NCBI GenBank assembly: GCA_030529845.1
Contig: JAUMWB010000001.1
Coordinates: forward strand, 717,729-781,728
Length of the DNA stretch: 64,000 nucleotides
From: Rothia sp. (in: high G+C Gram-positive bacteria)
Lineage (GTDB): Bacteria > Actinomycetota > Actinomycetes > Actinomycetales > Micrococcaceae
Reading direction: 5' to 3'
The position numbers and the translations under genes were made by a program. Each line of letters starts with the position of its first letter. Positions within the stretch are counted from its first letter, which is position 1. The notes under the pieces were generated by a model. It made no database searches, was not told where the DNA came from, and was given only the letters and a program-made list of their open reading frames with translations. Positions 17,283 to 26,441 of this stretch are shown piece by piece.

Positions 17283-17382
17283 GCTGTCTTAGCTTCCTTT
17301 GCTCGGCCGGTAATCTGGGGTCAGTAGATACGGACGCCCGCTGTCAAGCAAGTCTGCGGGTCAAGAGAGGGGCAGGTTACCT

Positions 17383-18600
17383 GTGACCAGTATGAAAAAG
17401 CAGCGGGCATTTGAGCGGGTAGGTTTAGCGGCAGGGCTCATGGGGGCGGACGGCCACTGGCGCTCCACCATTTTTGAGGAAATGTCGGCACTGGCGTCAC
17501 GTTACGGTGCTATCAATCTGGGGCAGGGCTTTCCCGATACGGACGGCCCCGCCGAAATGCTTGACGCAGCAGCGCAGGCCCTGGCGGACGGAGTCAATCA
17601 ATATGCCACTATCGCGGGCAATCCTGCCCTGCGCCAGGCAATAGCCGAACACCAGCAGCGTTTCTACGGGCTTACCCTCGACCCCGATACCCAGGTGACG
17701 GTAACAGCAGGTGCCTCTGAAGCTCTCGCTGCCACCATTGCAGCTCTGGTAGAACCGGGCGACGAGGTTATCCTCTTTGAGCCCTACTACGACCTCTACC
17801 CTGCCGCTGCCGCCCTGGCCGGGGCGCGCGTCTGCACTGTACCGCTGCTCCCACCAACTTTTGAGCCCGATCTGGACGCCCTCGAAGCGGCTTTCTCTGC
17901 CCGCACCGCCCTGGTAGTGGTCAATGACCCGCACAACCCCACCGGAGCGGTATTCTCAGCCGAAGCCAAGACTAAGATTGTGGAGCTGGTGACCAAATTC
18001 AACGCGGTCATTCTGGCTGATCAGGTCTACGAGCACCTGGTCTTTACCGGCCCCTACCAACCCATTCAGACCCTCCCGGGAGCAGCTGAGCGTACGGTGG
18101 CAGTTTCAGCGATTTCGAAAACCCATTCTGCCACCGGCTGGCGGGTGGGCTGGATGACCGGCCCGGCAGACCTCATACTCCCCATTCGCCTGGTCAAGGG
18201 CTACTTCACTCACTCTGCGGCCGCTCCCCTGCAGGCAGCTGCCGCTGTCGGTGTGGGACTGGGTGACGATTTTTACTCAGGGGTCAAAGAACGCTACGCC
18301 CAGCAGCGTCAGATTTTGGTGGAAAACCTAGCAGGCTCCCCCTGGGCTGTGACTCCCCCGGCAGGCACCTTCTTCGCCGTGGCCAATGTGTCCCAGGTCT
18401 TGGCTGGACAGGGCCTCAAATCGGCAGAAGAACTCTGCCAGCGCCTTCCCGAGCAGGCCGGGGTAGCCCTGATTCCCCTCACTGCCTTTACTACCGAAAG
18501 CTACCGGCAGCAGGTAGAGACCTACGTTCGCTTTGCCTTCTGTAAGCGCCCAGAAGTATTGCAGGACGCCGCCGCCCACCTGCGCGCCTACAGCGGCTAG
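17383..18600 (+). CDS. Class I/II pyridoxal-phosphate aminotransferase
   Basis: 405 aa from a GTG; an ATG three codons later is an alternative. Fold-type I aminotransferase resembling the methionine/kynurenine aminotransferase and DapC group: NLGQGFPDTDGP near residue 45, the NDPHNPTGAVF substrate loop, ADQVYEHL, the PLP lysine in AISKTHSATGWRVGW, and an Arg region near the C-terminus (YVRFAFCKRPEV). The substrate cannot be assigned from sequence. The gene is single on the plus strand and converges on the LURP-like gene with only 6 bp between stops. Confidence 0.85.
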   Translation: MTSMKKQRAFERVGLAAGLMGADGHWRSTIFEEMSALASRYGAINLGQGFPDTDGPAEMLDAAAQALADGVNQYATIAGNPALRQAIAEHQQRFYGLTLDPDTQVTVTAGASEALAATIAALVEPGDEVILFEPYYDLYPAAAALAGARVCTVPLLPPTFEPDLDALEAAFSARTALVVVNDPHNPTGAVFSAEAKTKIVELVTKFNAVILADQVYEHLVFTGPYQPIQTLPGAAERTVAVSAISKTHSATGWRVGWMTGPADLILPIRLVKGYFTHSAAAPLQAAAAVGVGLGDDFYSGVKERYAQQRQILVENLAGSPWAVTPPAGTFFAVANVSQVLAGQGLKSAEELCQRLPEQAGVALIPLTAFTTESYRQQVETYVRFAFCKRPEVLQDAAAHLRAYSG

Positions 18601-18606
18601 GTTCTG

Positions 18607-19224
18607 CTAGTTGCGGGCGTCCTTAGCTCGAATCAGATCGAGGGCCACCAGACCACTCAGAATAGCCAGGCGCACAGGTTCGGGGGCACCTGGGTCGAAA
18701 TTAACCCCGTAACGGCTCTTACCTCGCAGACCTGCCACCAGGCCACCCCACTCGCGGGCGACACGGGCAGCGACATGGCCATTGACCGTAATGTTGAAGT
18801 CGTACTCAAAGAGGCTACCTTCGAGCTCCAGGGTGAGGCCGGGCAGTTCGATGGTCAGGCGCTTGCGCATGAAAGAGAACTGCTTTTGTACATGAGCAAA
18901 GACGGAACCATCAGGATTCTGCAGCTCATAACGGTCCAGACCAAAATCAAAGGGGTCAACAATCTTGATGAGCAGGTTACCCCGGTCATCAACAAGGTCA
19001 AAAGTGCGGTTGCCCTTGAGCAGCCTACCGGCGGTTGAGCCGGTGGTCAGTACCCGGCCGAGCACGCGCCCGTCCTGGCTCTGCATCTCAAAGTCATTGC
19101 TCATGAAACTGCGGGTCTGCTGCACCACCAGGGTATTACTGGTGAGCAGAGAAAAGGAGGCCTGCTGACTGGTTTCAGGGACGGGTTGGTGCTGGTAACC
19201 GGGTTCGTTCGTGTTCTCGCTCAT
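18607..19224 (-). CDS. LURP-one-related/tubby-C-like protein
   Basis: 205 aa. The pattern of beta strands with DRYELQNPDG, FSFMRKRLTIE and YDFNITVNGHVAARVAREW resembles the LURP-one/phospholipid-scramblase-like beta barrel. No signal peptide; the first 25 residues are polar and probably disordered. The biochemical role of bacterial members is not known. It lies between rsmD and a convergent aminotransferase gene, where the conserved gene order would have coaD next. Confidence 0.7.
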   Translation of the reverse strand: MSENTNEPGYQHQPVPETSQQASFSLLTSNTLVVQQTRSFMSNDFEMQSQDGRVLGRVLTTGSTAGRLLKGNRTFDLVDDRGNLLIKIVDPFDFGLDRYELQNPDGSVFAHVQKQFSFMRKRLTIELPGLTLELEGSLFEYDFNITVNGHVAARVAREWGGLVAGLRGKSRYGVNFDPGAPEPVRLAILSGLVALDLIRAKDARN

Positions 19225-19315
19225 AGTCCTACCCTAGCACCCGTCGTTGCCCACTAGCGGGCTAAGGCCAACGGTAGAGGCTAGAAGCGAAACCTTATGT
19301 CATACTCTGCAAGTA

Positions 19316-19882
19316 CTACTGGGTTAGTGCAGGTTCCAGGTAGTAGAGCACGGTTTCCCCGTATTTTTTCTCGGCAAACTTTTCAAGGCCTTCGGGCCAG
19401 GTAGGCTCGTCGGTGCGCGCGGCACGTTCGACCACGACCACGGCTCCCTCTGTCAGGCGGGGTGCCAGCAGGGCCAGGAGTTCTTCAAGCTCACTGTTGG
19501 TCACTGCGTAGGGCGGGTCGATAAAGACCAGATCCCAGGCGGACGCCCCCGCCGAGAGGTAGGTGCGGGCCGTCATCTTGTGCACGCGGGCGGTTCCGCT
19601 AGCGCTCTTCCCCACAGCCGCGATGTTTTTCTCGATGACGGCAACAGCCTTGGGGTAGTGATCTACGAAGTCCACGTGAGCGGCCCCGCGCGAAAGGGCC
19701 TCACAGCCCAGGGCACCTGAGCCGCCAAAGAGATCAAGTGCGCGTACGCCGTCCAACATGTTGTAGGTATCCAGGCGAGAGAAGAGGGCTTCTTTAACCC
19801 GGTCGGTGGTGGGGCGGGTGTTATCACCGGGGACATTCGCTAGGCGCAGGCCGCCTGCGGCTCCTGCAATAATGCGGCTCAT
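19316..19882 (-). CDS. rsmD: 16S rRNA (guanine-966-N2)-methyltransferase
   Basis: 188 aa SAM-dependent methyltransferase. RIIAGAAGGLRL at the N-terminus, TRPTTDRVKEALFSRL, the SAM-binding motif LDLFGGSGALGCEALSRGA and the catalytic motif DPPY are all present and diagnostic of RsmD. It lies between recG and coaD, as in many actinobacteria. Confidence 0.95.
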   Translation of the reverse strand: MSRIIAGAAGGLRLANVPGDNTRPTTDRVKEALFSRLDTYNMLDGVRALDLFGGSGALGCEALSRGAAHVDFVDHYPKAVAVIEKNIAAVGKSASGTARVHKMTARTYLSAGASAWDLVFIDPPYAVTNSELEELLALLAPRLTEGAVVVVERAARTDEPTWPEGLEKFAEKKYGETVLYYLEPALTQ

Positions 19883-20033
19883 TCGGCTGCGCTCCGCTCG
19901 TGATGGTAGGGGTGGGGACTGTTATAAGGGTACCGGCAGGCAGGGGCGGGAACAAAGGTGGATGTGATGTCAGGGTATACAGTGACGTAGTGCTGAACGG
20001 TAGGCCTTGGTTGACCGCATTTATTCTGTTCTG

Positions 20034-20051
20034 CCCGCAACTAGTTGTGGG
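20034..20051. repeat. 18-bp near-palindrome upstream of rsmD
   Basis: CCCGCAACTAGTTGTGGG is symmetric except for one pair. It sits in the 212-bp gap between the recG stop and the rsmD start, about 150 bp upstream of rsmD. It could be an operator or a small hairpin; nothing else stands out in this gap. Confidence 0.35.
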
Positions 20052-20094
20052 TACATCAGAAAAAGTGCGGGGTCTCCGTCCTCCACCGCCGAAT

Positions 20095-22710
20095 CTAGCC
20101 GCGCCCTAGGAAGGCCTCTCGGTCGGCATCCAGGGACCGGTCAATGGTGCGGGCCAAATCTGGGTGCTTGGCTAGGGTGGGGTCAGCTTCGATAATGCCA
20201 AAGGCATCCTGCCTGGCCCGCTCAATGAGCTTGGCATCGGTCAGGGCCCGCAACAGTTTGAGGGTGGACTTCTTCCCCGACTGGGCAGCGCCGAGAATAT
20301 CGCCTTCACGGCGCTGTTCCAAATCAACCCGGGAGAGCTCGAAACCGTCAGTAGTGGATGCCACTGCGTCTAGTCGTTCCCTGCTGACGCCGTCCGCCGG
20401 CTGCTTGGTGACCAGCAGGCAGGTGCCGGGCAGGGAGCCGCGGCCAATGCGTCCGCGCAGCTGGTGGAGGCCAGAGATACCGAAGCGGTCGGCGTCCATG
20501 ATAATCATGAGGGTCGCGTTGGGCACGTTCACGCCCACCTCGATCACGGTGGTTGAAACCAGCAGGTCAACGCGACCGGCAGAGAACTCTGTCATGACCC
20601 GGTTCTTCTCGGCGGTATCCATGCGCCCGTGTAGGCCCTCGATACGAACCCCGGCCAGGGCGGGGACGTCCTCCAGTTCCTCCAGGGTGCTCTCCACCGA
20701 GGCCAGCGAACCGCGAGCGCTCTCCCCCGCCGCAGCCTGGGAGCCCAGGTTCTGGCCTGTCAGCCCGCCTGCCCCGAAGAGGGTCTGGCCAGCCTCAGCG
20801 TCGGACTTTCCATCTGCCCCACCGATTTTAGGAACCACCACATAGACCTGGTGGCCCGCATCGATTTCTTCGCGGGCCCGGGCCCAGATGCGGTCAGCCC
20901 AGCGGGGGTGTTCAGCTAGGGGGACCACGTGGGTGGTAATTTTCTGGCGTCCAGCAGGCAGCTGGTCTAGCACGGAGGTATCGAGGTCGCCAAAGACGGT
21001 CATGGCCACCGTGCGGGGTATGGGGGTAGCGGTCATGACCAGGCGGTGGGGCAGCTCCCCGCCGGGTCCGCGCAGGGCATCTCGCTGTTCAACGCCGAAG
21101 CGGTGTTGCTCATCGACCACGACCAGCCCAAGGTCGGCGAAGGTCACCGAGTCTCCGAGCAGGGCGTGGGTGCCAATGACGATATCGGCCTCTCCCGAGG
21201 CAATTGCCAGCAGGGCTTCCCGCTTAGCCTTGGTTTTCAGGGAGGCGGTGAGCAGAACAACGCGGACGCCCGCCCCGGCGGCTCCTGTACCGGCAGGTGT
21301 GGGTGCTCCCTGGCGTGTCTTAGAACCCTCTCCCTCGGTTTTGGTGGGTGCAGCCAGCATGTCACCTAGAATCTCGCAGACCGACCGATAGTGCTGTTCG
21401 GCCAGCACCTCGGTGGGGGCCAGCATAGCTGACTGGGCTCCGTTATCAGCCACCTGCAACATGGCTCGCAGGGCTACCACGGTTTTACCCGATCCCACAT
21501 CTCCCTGGAGCAGGCGGTTCATGGGTGAAGAGCTGGCTAAGTCGGAGCGGATTTCTGCGCCAACGGCCTCCTGGCCCTCGGTCAGCCGATAGGGCAGGGC
21601 TTCCAGCAGGGCGTCCGCGAAACCGCCCTCTACATAGGGCCGGGCTAGGGTCTGGTGGGCGGCTCGGGCTGCACGAATACGGGCTAGGGCAGCCTGTAGC
21701 ACGAAGGCCTCGCGGTAGCGCAGGGAGTGGTGGGCTGCCCGCCAGGTCTCTTCGGTATCTGGGGTGTGCACGGCCCGGTAGGTCCATTCCAGGGAGGGAA
21801 TCTTGCGACTCTTGCGCACGGTGAAGGGGACGGGGTCTTCGAGTTCCTTGAGGTTGATGCGCTCGATCAAGGTCTCAATGCCAGCAGCTACCCTGTCGGT
21901 GGGGAATTTGGGGCTGGCCTTGTAGACCGGGATGGGCGCGGACGCCCGCGCTGCCGCCCGCTCAATCGCTTCGGCGCTGGCACCGGGTAGGGTTGCGGTT
22001 TCCTTACCTGCGATGACGGCGTAGTGGGGGTTGGTGAGGGTGATTTCGCCCCGGTAGGAGCCCACCTTGCCCGAGAACATGACTTGGTCGCCCTCGTGGA
22101 TGTCACGGGCTGCCGTCCAGGCGTTGAAGAAGCTCAGGGTCATGGTGCCGCTGGCGGTGAGTGAGTAGGGTTCAGCTGCATAGCCACCGAAAACGTCGCC
22201 CATGTGGTAGCTGGATGGGGTGCTCGGTTGCTGGGTACCGCTGTAGCCCCCGGCGCTGCCGTGTAGGCGGGGGTTGGTGTATCCCGGGGTAAAGGACGCC
22301 GGTGGGGCCGCCCCCCGGTAGGCGTTGGGGTTGGGGGGCTGCCAGGTGGTCTCGGGCTGGCCAACCTGGTCCAGCTGGTCCGTGATAGTGACCTCGGTAA
22401 TGGACCCGCGTCGCGATGCCATCTGCCGGGTGGTTACCCGAACGACCCGGGCCACGATGGTGGCTTCGCTGCCCTCTACCAGGGATGAGAAGGGGGTGAG
22501 TTCACCCCGGGGCAGGTATTTGCGGGGGTAGTAGTCCAGCGCCTGCCCTACGGTTTCTAGCCCCAGGTGGGTCTTGAAAGACTTGGCCAGGGTTGCCCCT
22601 AGGTAGTCGGCCAGGGGGGCGTTATCCAGCCGGTCTTCTGCGGCGTAGCGGGCCAGGGCGTCCTTGGCCTGCTCGCTCAGTTCCGGGGTCTTGCGTTGAC
22701 GGGCTGCCAT
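20095..22710 (-). CDS. recG: ATP-dependent DNA helicase RecG
   Basis: Branch-migration helicase that remodels stalled forks, 871 aa, longer than the usual 690-740. Order: N-terminal OB-fold wedge domain; helicase domain 1 with Walker A GDVGSGKT and DEQH box VVVDEQHRFGVEQR; domain 2 with EVGVNVPNATLMI and QLRGRIGRG. The excess length comes from a low-complexity insertion at residues 113-187 inside the wedge OB-fold and from Gly/Ala/Ser-rich loops near residues 445-470 and 625-655. The start overlaps the stop of the DAK2 gene by one base (TAATG), implying translational coupling. Confidence 0.95.
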   Translation of the reverse strand: MAARQRKTPELSEQAKDALARYAAEDRLDNAPLADYLGATLAKSFKTHLGLETVGQALDYYPRKYLPRGELTPFSSLVEGSEATIVARVVRVTTRQMASRRGSITEVTITDQLDQVGQPETTWQPPNPNAYRGAAPPASFTPGYTNPRLHGSAGGYSGTQQPSTPSSYHMGDVFGGYAAEPYSLTASGTMTLSFFNAWTAARDIHEGDQVMFSGKVGSYRGEITLTNPHYAVIAGKETATLPGASAEAIERAAARASAPIPVYKASPKFPTDRVAAGIETLIERINLKELEDPVPFTVRKSRKIPSLEWTYRAVHTPDTEETWRAAHHSLRYREAFVLQAALARIRAARAAHQTLARPYVEGGFADALLEALPYRLTEGQEAVGAEIRSDLASSSPMNRLLQGDVGSGKTVVALRAMLQVADNGAQSAMLAPTEVLAEQHYRSVCEILGDMLAAPTKTEGEGSKTRQGAPTPAGTGAAGAGVRVVLLTASLKTKAKREALLAIASGEADIVIGTHALLGDSVTFADLGLVVVDEQHRFGVEQRDALRGPGGELPHRLVMTATPIPRTVAMTVFGDLDTSVLDQLPAGRQKITTHVVPLAEHPRWADRIWARAREEIDAGHQVYVVVPKIGGADGKSDAEAGQTLFGAGGLTGQNLGSQAAAGESARGSLASVESTLEELEDVPALAGVRIEGLHGRMDTAEKNRVMTEFSAGRVDLLVSTTVIEVGVNVPNATLMIIMDADRFGISGLHQLRGRIGRGSLPGTCLLVTKQPADGVSRERLDAVASTTDGFELSRVDLEQRREGDILGAAQSGKKSTLKLLRALTDAKLIERARQDAFGIIEADPTLAKHPDLARTIDRSLDADREAFLGRG

Positions 22711-23681
22711 TAGGGGTTAGATTCCTGGTGGGTTTCCCGGTGGGCGGGGTCATCCAGGGAGGTAGTGCGAACATTCTGCGGGGTACCCACCGCGCGTAAC
22801 AGGGCCAGGGCGTCCTCGGCCTCAGGGACATGCACGTGGATGGCCCACAGGGCCTCGTTCCCAGCTTCGACCTGGGCGATGGAGATGGAGTCCCCGACCG
22901 TCTCTAGGGCGCTGCGCAGCTGCGTTACTTCGAGTACGGGCAGGTGAATCTCGCACATGACCTCGATGCGGGCTTCTGTTGCCGAGCCTTGCCGTGCACT
23001 TCGGACCGGTAAGGACGCCGCCCCCACCTGGAGTAGGTCGCGGTAGGTGGCCTGCGGGGCAGCCCCCAGTAGCTCGGTGGCCAGGGCAACGAGGACTAGG
23101 TGCAGCCCCAGGGCTCCGGAATCCACCCAGCCGTTACGGGCGTGGTCTGCCTGAGCGGTAGCGCGCAGGGCGGTTTCTGAGGTGGCTAGTAGATTGGTGA
23201 GGTAGTCCTGCCAGGGGTCCTCTTCATCGGTAGGATCTGGCAGCGGGCAGGTGGCTAGAGCCTGCATGAGGGTCAGCATGGTGCCATCTGCTGGCTGGCT
23301 GAGGGCAGCGGACGCCTGCTGGGCTCCGCGTTCCCAGGCGGCGGTGAGCCCCCTAGGAGTAAGAGGGTGTGTCGGGGGCGGTGCTAGGTGCTCTGCCTCC
23401 CCCAGCTCTTCTGCCAGTCCCAGCAGCCACACAGCTAGCAGGGTTCCAGAGTTGCCTCTGGCCCCGCGCAGGGCTGCACGCGCGGCAAGAGCTAGGGTGG
23501 GTTCGTCCGCCATTCCAGCGGTGTCGGCGGCCCGCCCCAGGGTAGCTACCATGTTAGCTCCGGTATCGGCGTCAGCCACCGGGAAAACGTTGATGCGGTT
23601 GAGAAGGGATCGGTGCTCCATCAGCTGGGTGCGGGCGCGCAGCAGCCAGTTCAGCCACCAGTCAGCGGGAACCTGCCTCAA
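22710..23681 (-). CDS. DAK2 (DhaL-like) domain protein
   Basis: 323 aa from a proposed TTG at 23679-23681, preceded by AAAGGATGG; the longer open frame merely runs inside thiL. The N-half is a DhaL/DAK2 nucleotide-binding domain with NRINVFPVADADTGANM (metal-binding Asp cluster) and GARGNSGT. In related FakA-like proteins this domain binds ATP for phosphoryl transfer to a fatty acid or glycerone carried by a partner. No DegV partner domain is present. It overlaps thiL by 20 bp and recG by 1 bp, so thiL-DAK2-recG form one unit. The substrate is unknown. Confidence 0.82.
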   Translation of the reverse strand: MRQVPADWWLNWLLRARTQLMEHRSLLNRINVFPVADADTGANMVATLGRAADTAGMADEPTLALAARAALRGARGNSGTLLAVWLLGLAEELGEAEHLAPPPTHPLTPRGLTAAWERGAQQASAALSQPADGTMLTLMQALATCPLPDPTDEEDPWQDYLTNLLATSETALRATAQADHARNGWVDSGALGLHLVLVALATELLGAAPQATYRDLLQVGAASLPVRSARQGSATEARIEVMCEIHLPVLEVTQLRSALETVGDSISIAQVEAGNEALWAIHVHVPEAEDALALLRAVGTPQNVRTTSLDDPAHRETHQESNP

Positions 23682-24705
23682 AGTGATCCCATCCTTTCGC
23701 TGTGTAGGTGCGGCCATCGACGGTGATGCCTTCTCCGGCCTGTACCCTACCAATTCTAGTAAATCCGGGAGGTATCTGCTCAGGGGGGCAGGTGCCCAGC
23801 AGGCCGTGGTCTTCGCCCCCGGATAAGACCCAGCGCAGGGACAGGGCCTCGGACTGGGCTGGGTTTTCACCGGTCAGCAGACAGGCGGCAGGGCGGACTA
23901 CTTCAAGCCAGGGGGCCAGAGACGCTGAATCCAGGTCTAGGGCGACTCCGGACGCTGAGGCTACCCGCCCGCCGTCGCGCACCAGCCCGTCTGAAACATC
24001 CATAAGCGAGGTGAGGTAGGGTGCGGCGGCAGGCCCCAGAGCCAGGGGGGATCGAGGTTGTTGTTGGGCGCGGACGCAGGTGCTCAGCTCCTGGCTGGCG
24101 GTGAAGGGGGGTGAGTCCAGCAGGGCTAGGCCAGCAGCTGCGGTGCCCAAGGCACCGGCGAAGACCACGGCGTCCCCGGGTCGGGCTCCGCTTCGGGTTA
24201 TGGGCCGGTCAGTCAGGCCCACGGCGGTGACCGTTACCGAGATTTCGCTGCCGGAGCCCATATCGCCCCCGGCGATAGTGCAGGTCCTTACCCCCTGGGC
24301 AGTGCAGGATTCGGTGAGGCCCCGGGCAAAGTCCTGTACCCAGCTCACCGGGGTGTCAGGGGTCAGGGTAAGAGATACCAGTAGGGTCACCGGTGTGGCC
24401 CCCATGGCCGCAATATCGGCCAGGTTCTGGGTAGCTGCCTTCCAGCCCACCTCAAAGCCACCGGTAGCATAACCTGAAAGCCAGGTGCGCCGGAAGTCCT
24501 GGTTCTCAGTCTGCGTATCCGTGCTCATGACGGTCAGCCCGCCGCGAAGGTCAAGGGCTGCTGAGTCGTCCCCCGGCCCTATTACCAGGGCGCCGGGGGT
24601 GCCCAGTGTCGCGCGGACGTCCGCCGCCTGCTGGTTATGCTCGGTGAGTATAGGCATGAAGAGGGCAAGGAGCTGCCCTTCGCTGACCTGGCCTACAGTC
24701 TGCAT
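23662..24705 (-). CDS. thiL: Thiamine-monophosphate kinase
   Basis: Makes thiamine diphosphate from thiamine monophosphate. The start is moved to ATG 24703-24705 (MQTVGQVSEGQLL), which has AGGAG upstream; 347 aa. PurM/ThiL-type ATP-binding fold: VIGPGDDSAALDL near residue 41, DTQTENQDFR, NLADIAAMGA, GGDMGSGSEI and LMDVSDGL. It lies 8 bp downstream of the surface-protein gene and overlaps the DAK2 gene. Confidence 0.94.
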   Translation of the reverse strand: MQTVGQVSEGQLLALFMPILTEHNQQAADVRATLGTPGALVIGPGDDSAALDLRGGLTVMSTDTQTENQDFRRTWLSGYATGGFEVGWKAATQNLADIAAMGATPVTLLVSLTLTPDTPVSWVQDFARGLTESCTAQGVRTCTIAGGDMGSGSEISVTVTAVGLTDRPITRSGARPGDAVVFAGALGTAAAGLALLDSPPFTASQELSTCVRAQQQPRSPLALGPAAAPYLTSLMDVSDGLVRDGGRVASASGVALDLDSASLAPWLEVVRPAACLLTGENPAQSEALSLRWVLSGGEDHGLLGTCPPEQIPPGFTRIGRVQAGEGITVDGRTYTAKGWDHFEAGSR

Positions 24706-24712
24706 GGGGCTC

Positions 24713-25693
24713 CTAGTTCCTGGGCGCGCGGCTACGCCACATAAAGTTAAAGACCACCAGGGCCAGTCCAGCTGTTGCAATACCCGTAAAAATGAGCAGG
24801 GGTCGGCTGCCATTCATGATGGTGCTCCCGCGCTGGAAAATGCTGCTCCCGGTAACGGCTCCAGCCTGGTGCCCCTGGGTTTCGGCCCCGGCAACACCGG
24901 CAGCCTGGTTGGGATCAATCGTCGAGGAAGATTTCTCTTGGGCTGCCGCTGCATTCAAGAACCCTTCTACCCACTCAGGTGCCCCTGAGTACCCCGGGTC
25001 TTGCTGGCTGCTTGAGAAAATACCCAGGACTGTTCCGCCCACCGGGGAGGCTTCCAGCTGGCTTGTATCGGCGTCCATGCGCCCGGGATCCTGGGCACCA
25101 GCAACGCTATTGCCCAGGGTTGAGGGCACAGGTGAGCCCTGAACCGGTATCAAACCTTGGCTAGTGTCGGTTTGACCGATACCCGGAGAAGGCTGCCCCG
25201 TAGGTTGGGGGGCTGGCAGGCTAGGGAGCCCGGCAGCTCCACCTGTCACATCAGGGTCAGCAGTTTCCCCCGGGGGCAGGAGAATCTCAATCTCCGATTG
25301 ACTGGGGGCAGGTTCAGGGTTAGCCGAAGGAAGCGGGTTCTCGCTCGGTTCTGGCACAGGAGTCGAAGGGGCGGACGAACTCGGTTCGGGGCTGGGGGTA
25401 GGGGCAACAGGCACTGGGCTAGTCGGCTCAGGGTCTGTGGGCTCGGGCGAAGGAGACTCTGGTGCAGAAGTTATAGGACCGGGTGAATCGGTGACGGTGG
25501 GGCTCTCACTCGGCAAGTCACTCGACGGGGAGGAACCAGTGGGGGCAGGGCTCACCGTAGAGGTGAACCTCTCAGTTGGGTCAGCTGCGTAAGCGCTCTG
25601 GGAGCCTGCCAGGGGCGAGCCGACCAGTAGGATCAGGGGGGCAAGGGATACCGCCAGAGCCGTTCCCGCAGCATAACAGGTCTTCTTCTGCAC
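24713..25693 (-). CDS. Proline/serine-rich membrane-anchored surface protein
   Basis: Not a recognised family. 326 aa from a GTG with AAGGAG seven bases upstream; the longer frame has no such site. A signal peptide (MQKKTCYAAGTALAV to AYAADP) is followed by about 130 residues of Pro/Ser/Glu/Thr repeats (PSPEPTDPEP-like), a Gly/Gln/Ser-rich stretch, and one C-terminal membrane helix (LLIFTGIATAGLALVVFNFMW) ending in RSRAPRN. No LPXTG motif, so it is probably held by the helix and not by sortase. The Pro-rich part would span the cell wall. It lies directly upstream of thiL, which is probably an accident of operon layout. Confidence 0.72.
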   Translation of the reverse strand: MQKKTCYAAGTALAVSLAPLILLVGSPLAGSQSAYAADPTERFTSTVSPAPTGSSPSSDLPSESPTVTDSPGPITSAPESPSPEPTDPEPTSPVPVAPTPSPEPSSSAPSTPVPEPSENPLPSANPEPAPSQSEIEILLPPGETADPDVTGGAAGLPSLPAPQPTGQPSPGIGQTDTSQGLIPVQGSPVPSTLGNSVAGAQDPGRMDADTSQLEASPVGGTVLGIFSSSQQDPGYSGAPEWVEGFLNAAAAQEKSSSTIDPNQAAGVAGAETQGHQAGAVTGSSIFQRGSTIMNGSRPLLIFTGIATAGLALVVFNFMWRSRAPRN

Positions 25694-25832
25694 AGGCTCT
25701 CCTTTCCATTGCTCAAAACCAGGCCGCCGTACCCGGAGCAACCCTACCCCTACCCTACCGAATCTGTCACCGCCCCGGCTAGCTAGACCGTTTACCAGCT
25801 CTAGGCCCTCAAGAAAGTTATAGAATAGCCGG

Positions 25833-26360
25833 GTGAGAACACCACACAAACCTCTTATTCTCTTCCTGGCAACCTTGGGCCTCACCGGCTGTGGGGCAGG
25901 TGCCGTCAACCTTGAACCGGCTCCCGACGCTGCCAATCCAACCTGCGCCTACGCCCTGGTTGCTATGCCTGAGACCGTCAGCGGTCTGACCCAGCGCGAA
26001 ACTACCGCCCAGGCGACGACCGCCTGGGGAGACCCCAGCGCCGTCATTCTCAAATGCGGAGTCGAGCTCAGCACAGCCCCCGTTGCAGACACCTGCGTCT
26101 CGGTCAACGGGGTGGACTGGATCGTCAAACCCGCCGACGAAGAACTTGCCACTGCCACCGAGCAAACAGCCACCGGCACCTGGGTTGCCGAAACTTTCGG
26201 ACGCGACCCCGCGGTGCAAGTCACCTTTGATGCAGATAGAGTCTCATCGTCCACCGTCCTGGCAGAACTCTCATCAGCAGTCACCCAGATACCCCAGCAG
26301 ATGCAGTGCACCAACCTCGATGACGCCCTTACAGGTATCGACAGCGGCACAGATAGCTAA
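25833..26360 (+). CDS. DUF3515 family lipoprotein
   Basis: 175 aa from a GTG. N-terminal signal with lipobox LTGC, so it is probably lipid-anchored outside the membrane. The body matches the actinobacterial DUF3515 pattern: a Cys near the start of the mature part (NPTCAYALVAMPETVSGL), WGDPSAVILKCGV, and WIVKPAD. DUF3515 genes lie beside ddl and thiL in most actinobacteria, as here. Function unknown; the conserved place beside ddl hints at an envelope role. Confidence 0.82.
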   Translation: MRTPHKPLILFLATLGLTGCGAGAVNLEPAPDAANPTCAYALVAMPETVSGLTQRETTAQATTAWGDPSAVILKCGVELSTAPVADTCVSVNGVDWIVKPADEELATATEQTATGTWVAETFGRDPAVQVTFDADRVSSSTVLAELSSAVTQIPQQMQCTNLDDALTGIDSGTDS

Positions 26361-26394
26361 AGAAAACCCCCAAGCACCAAACGGTGCCGGGGGT
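26361..26394 (-). terminator. Terminator after ddl
   Basis: Hairpin with arms 26366-26378 and 26383-26394, followed on the minus strand by TTTTCTTT. It lies between the convergent DUF3515 and ddl genes and is best formed for ddl. Confidence 0.8.
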
Positions 26395-26441
26395 CATTCA
26401 CAGCTACAGGTGCAGGGCTTAGGCCAGCACCACTACTAGGT

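Noticed and set aside
24713-25693. Sortase-anchored (LPXTG) surface protein
   Set aside because: The C-terminus has a helix and basic tail but no LPXTG-like motif before it.
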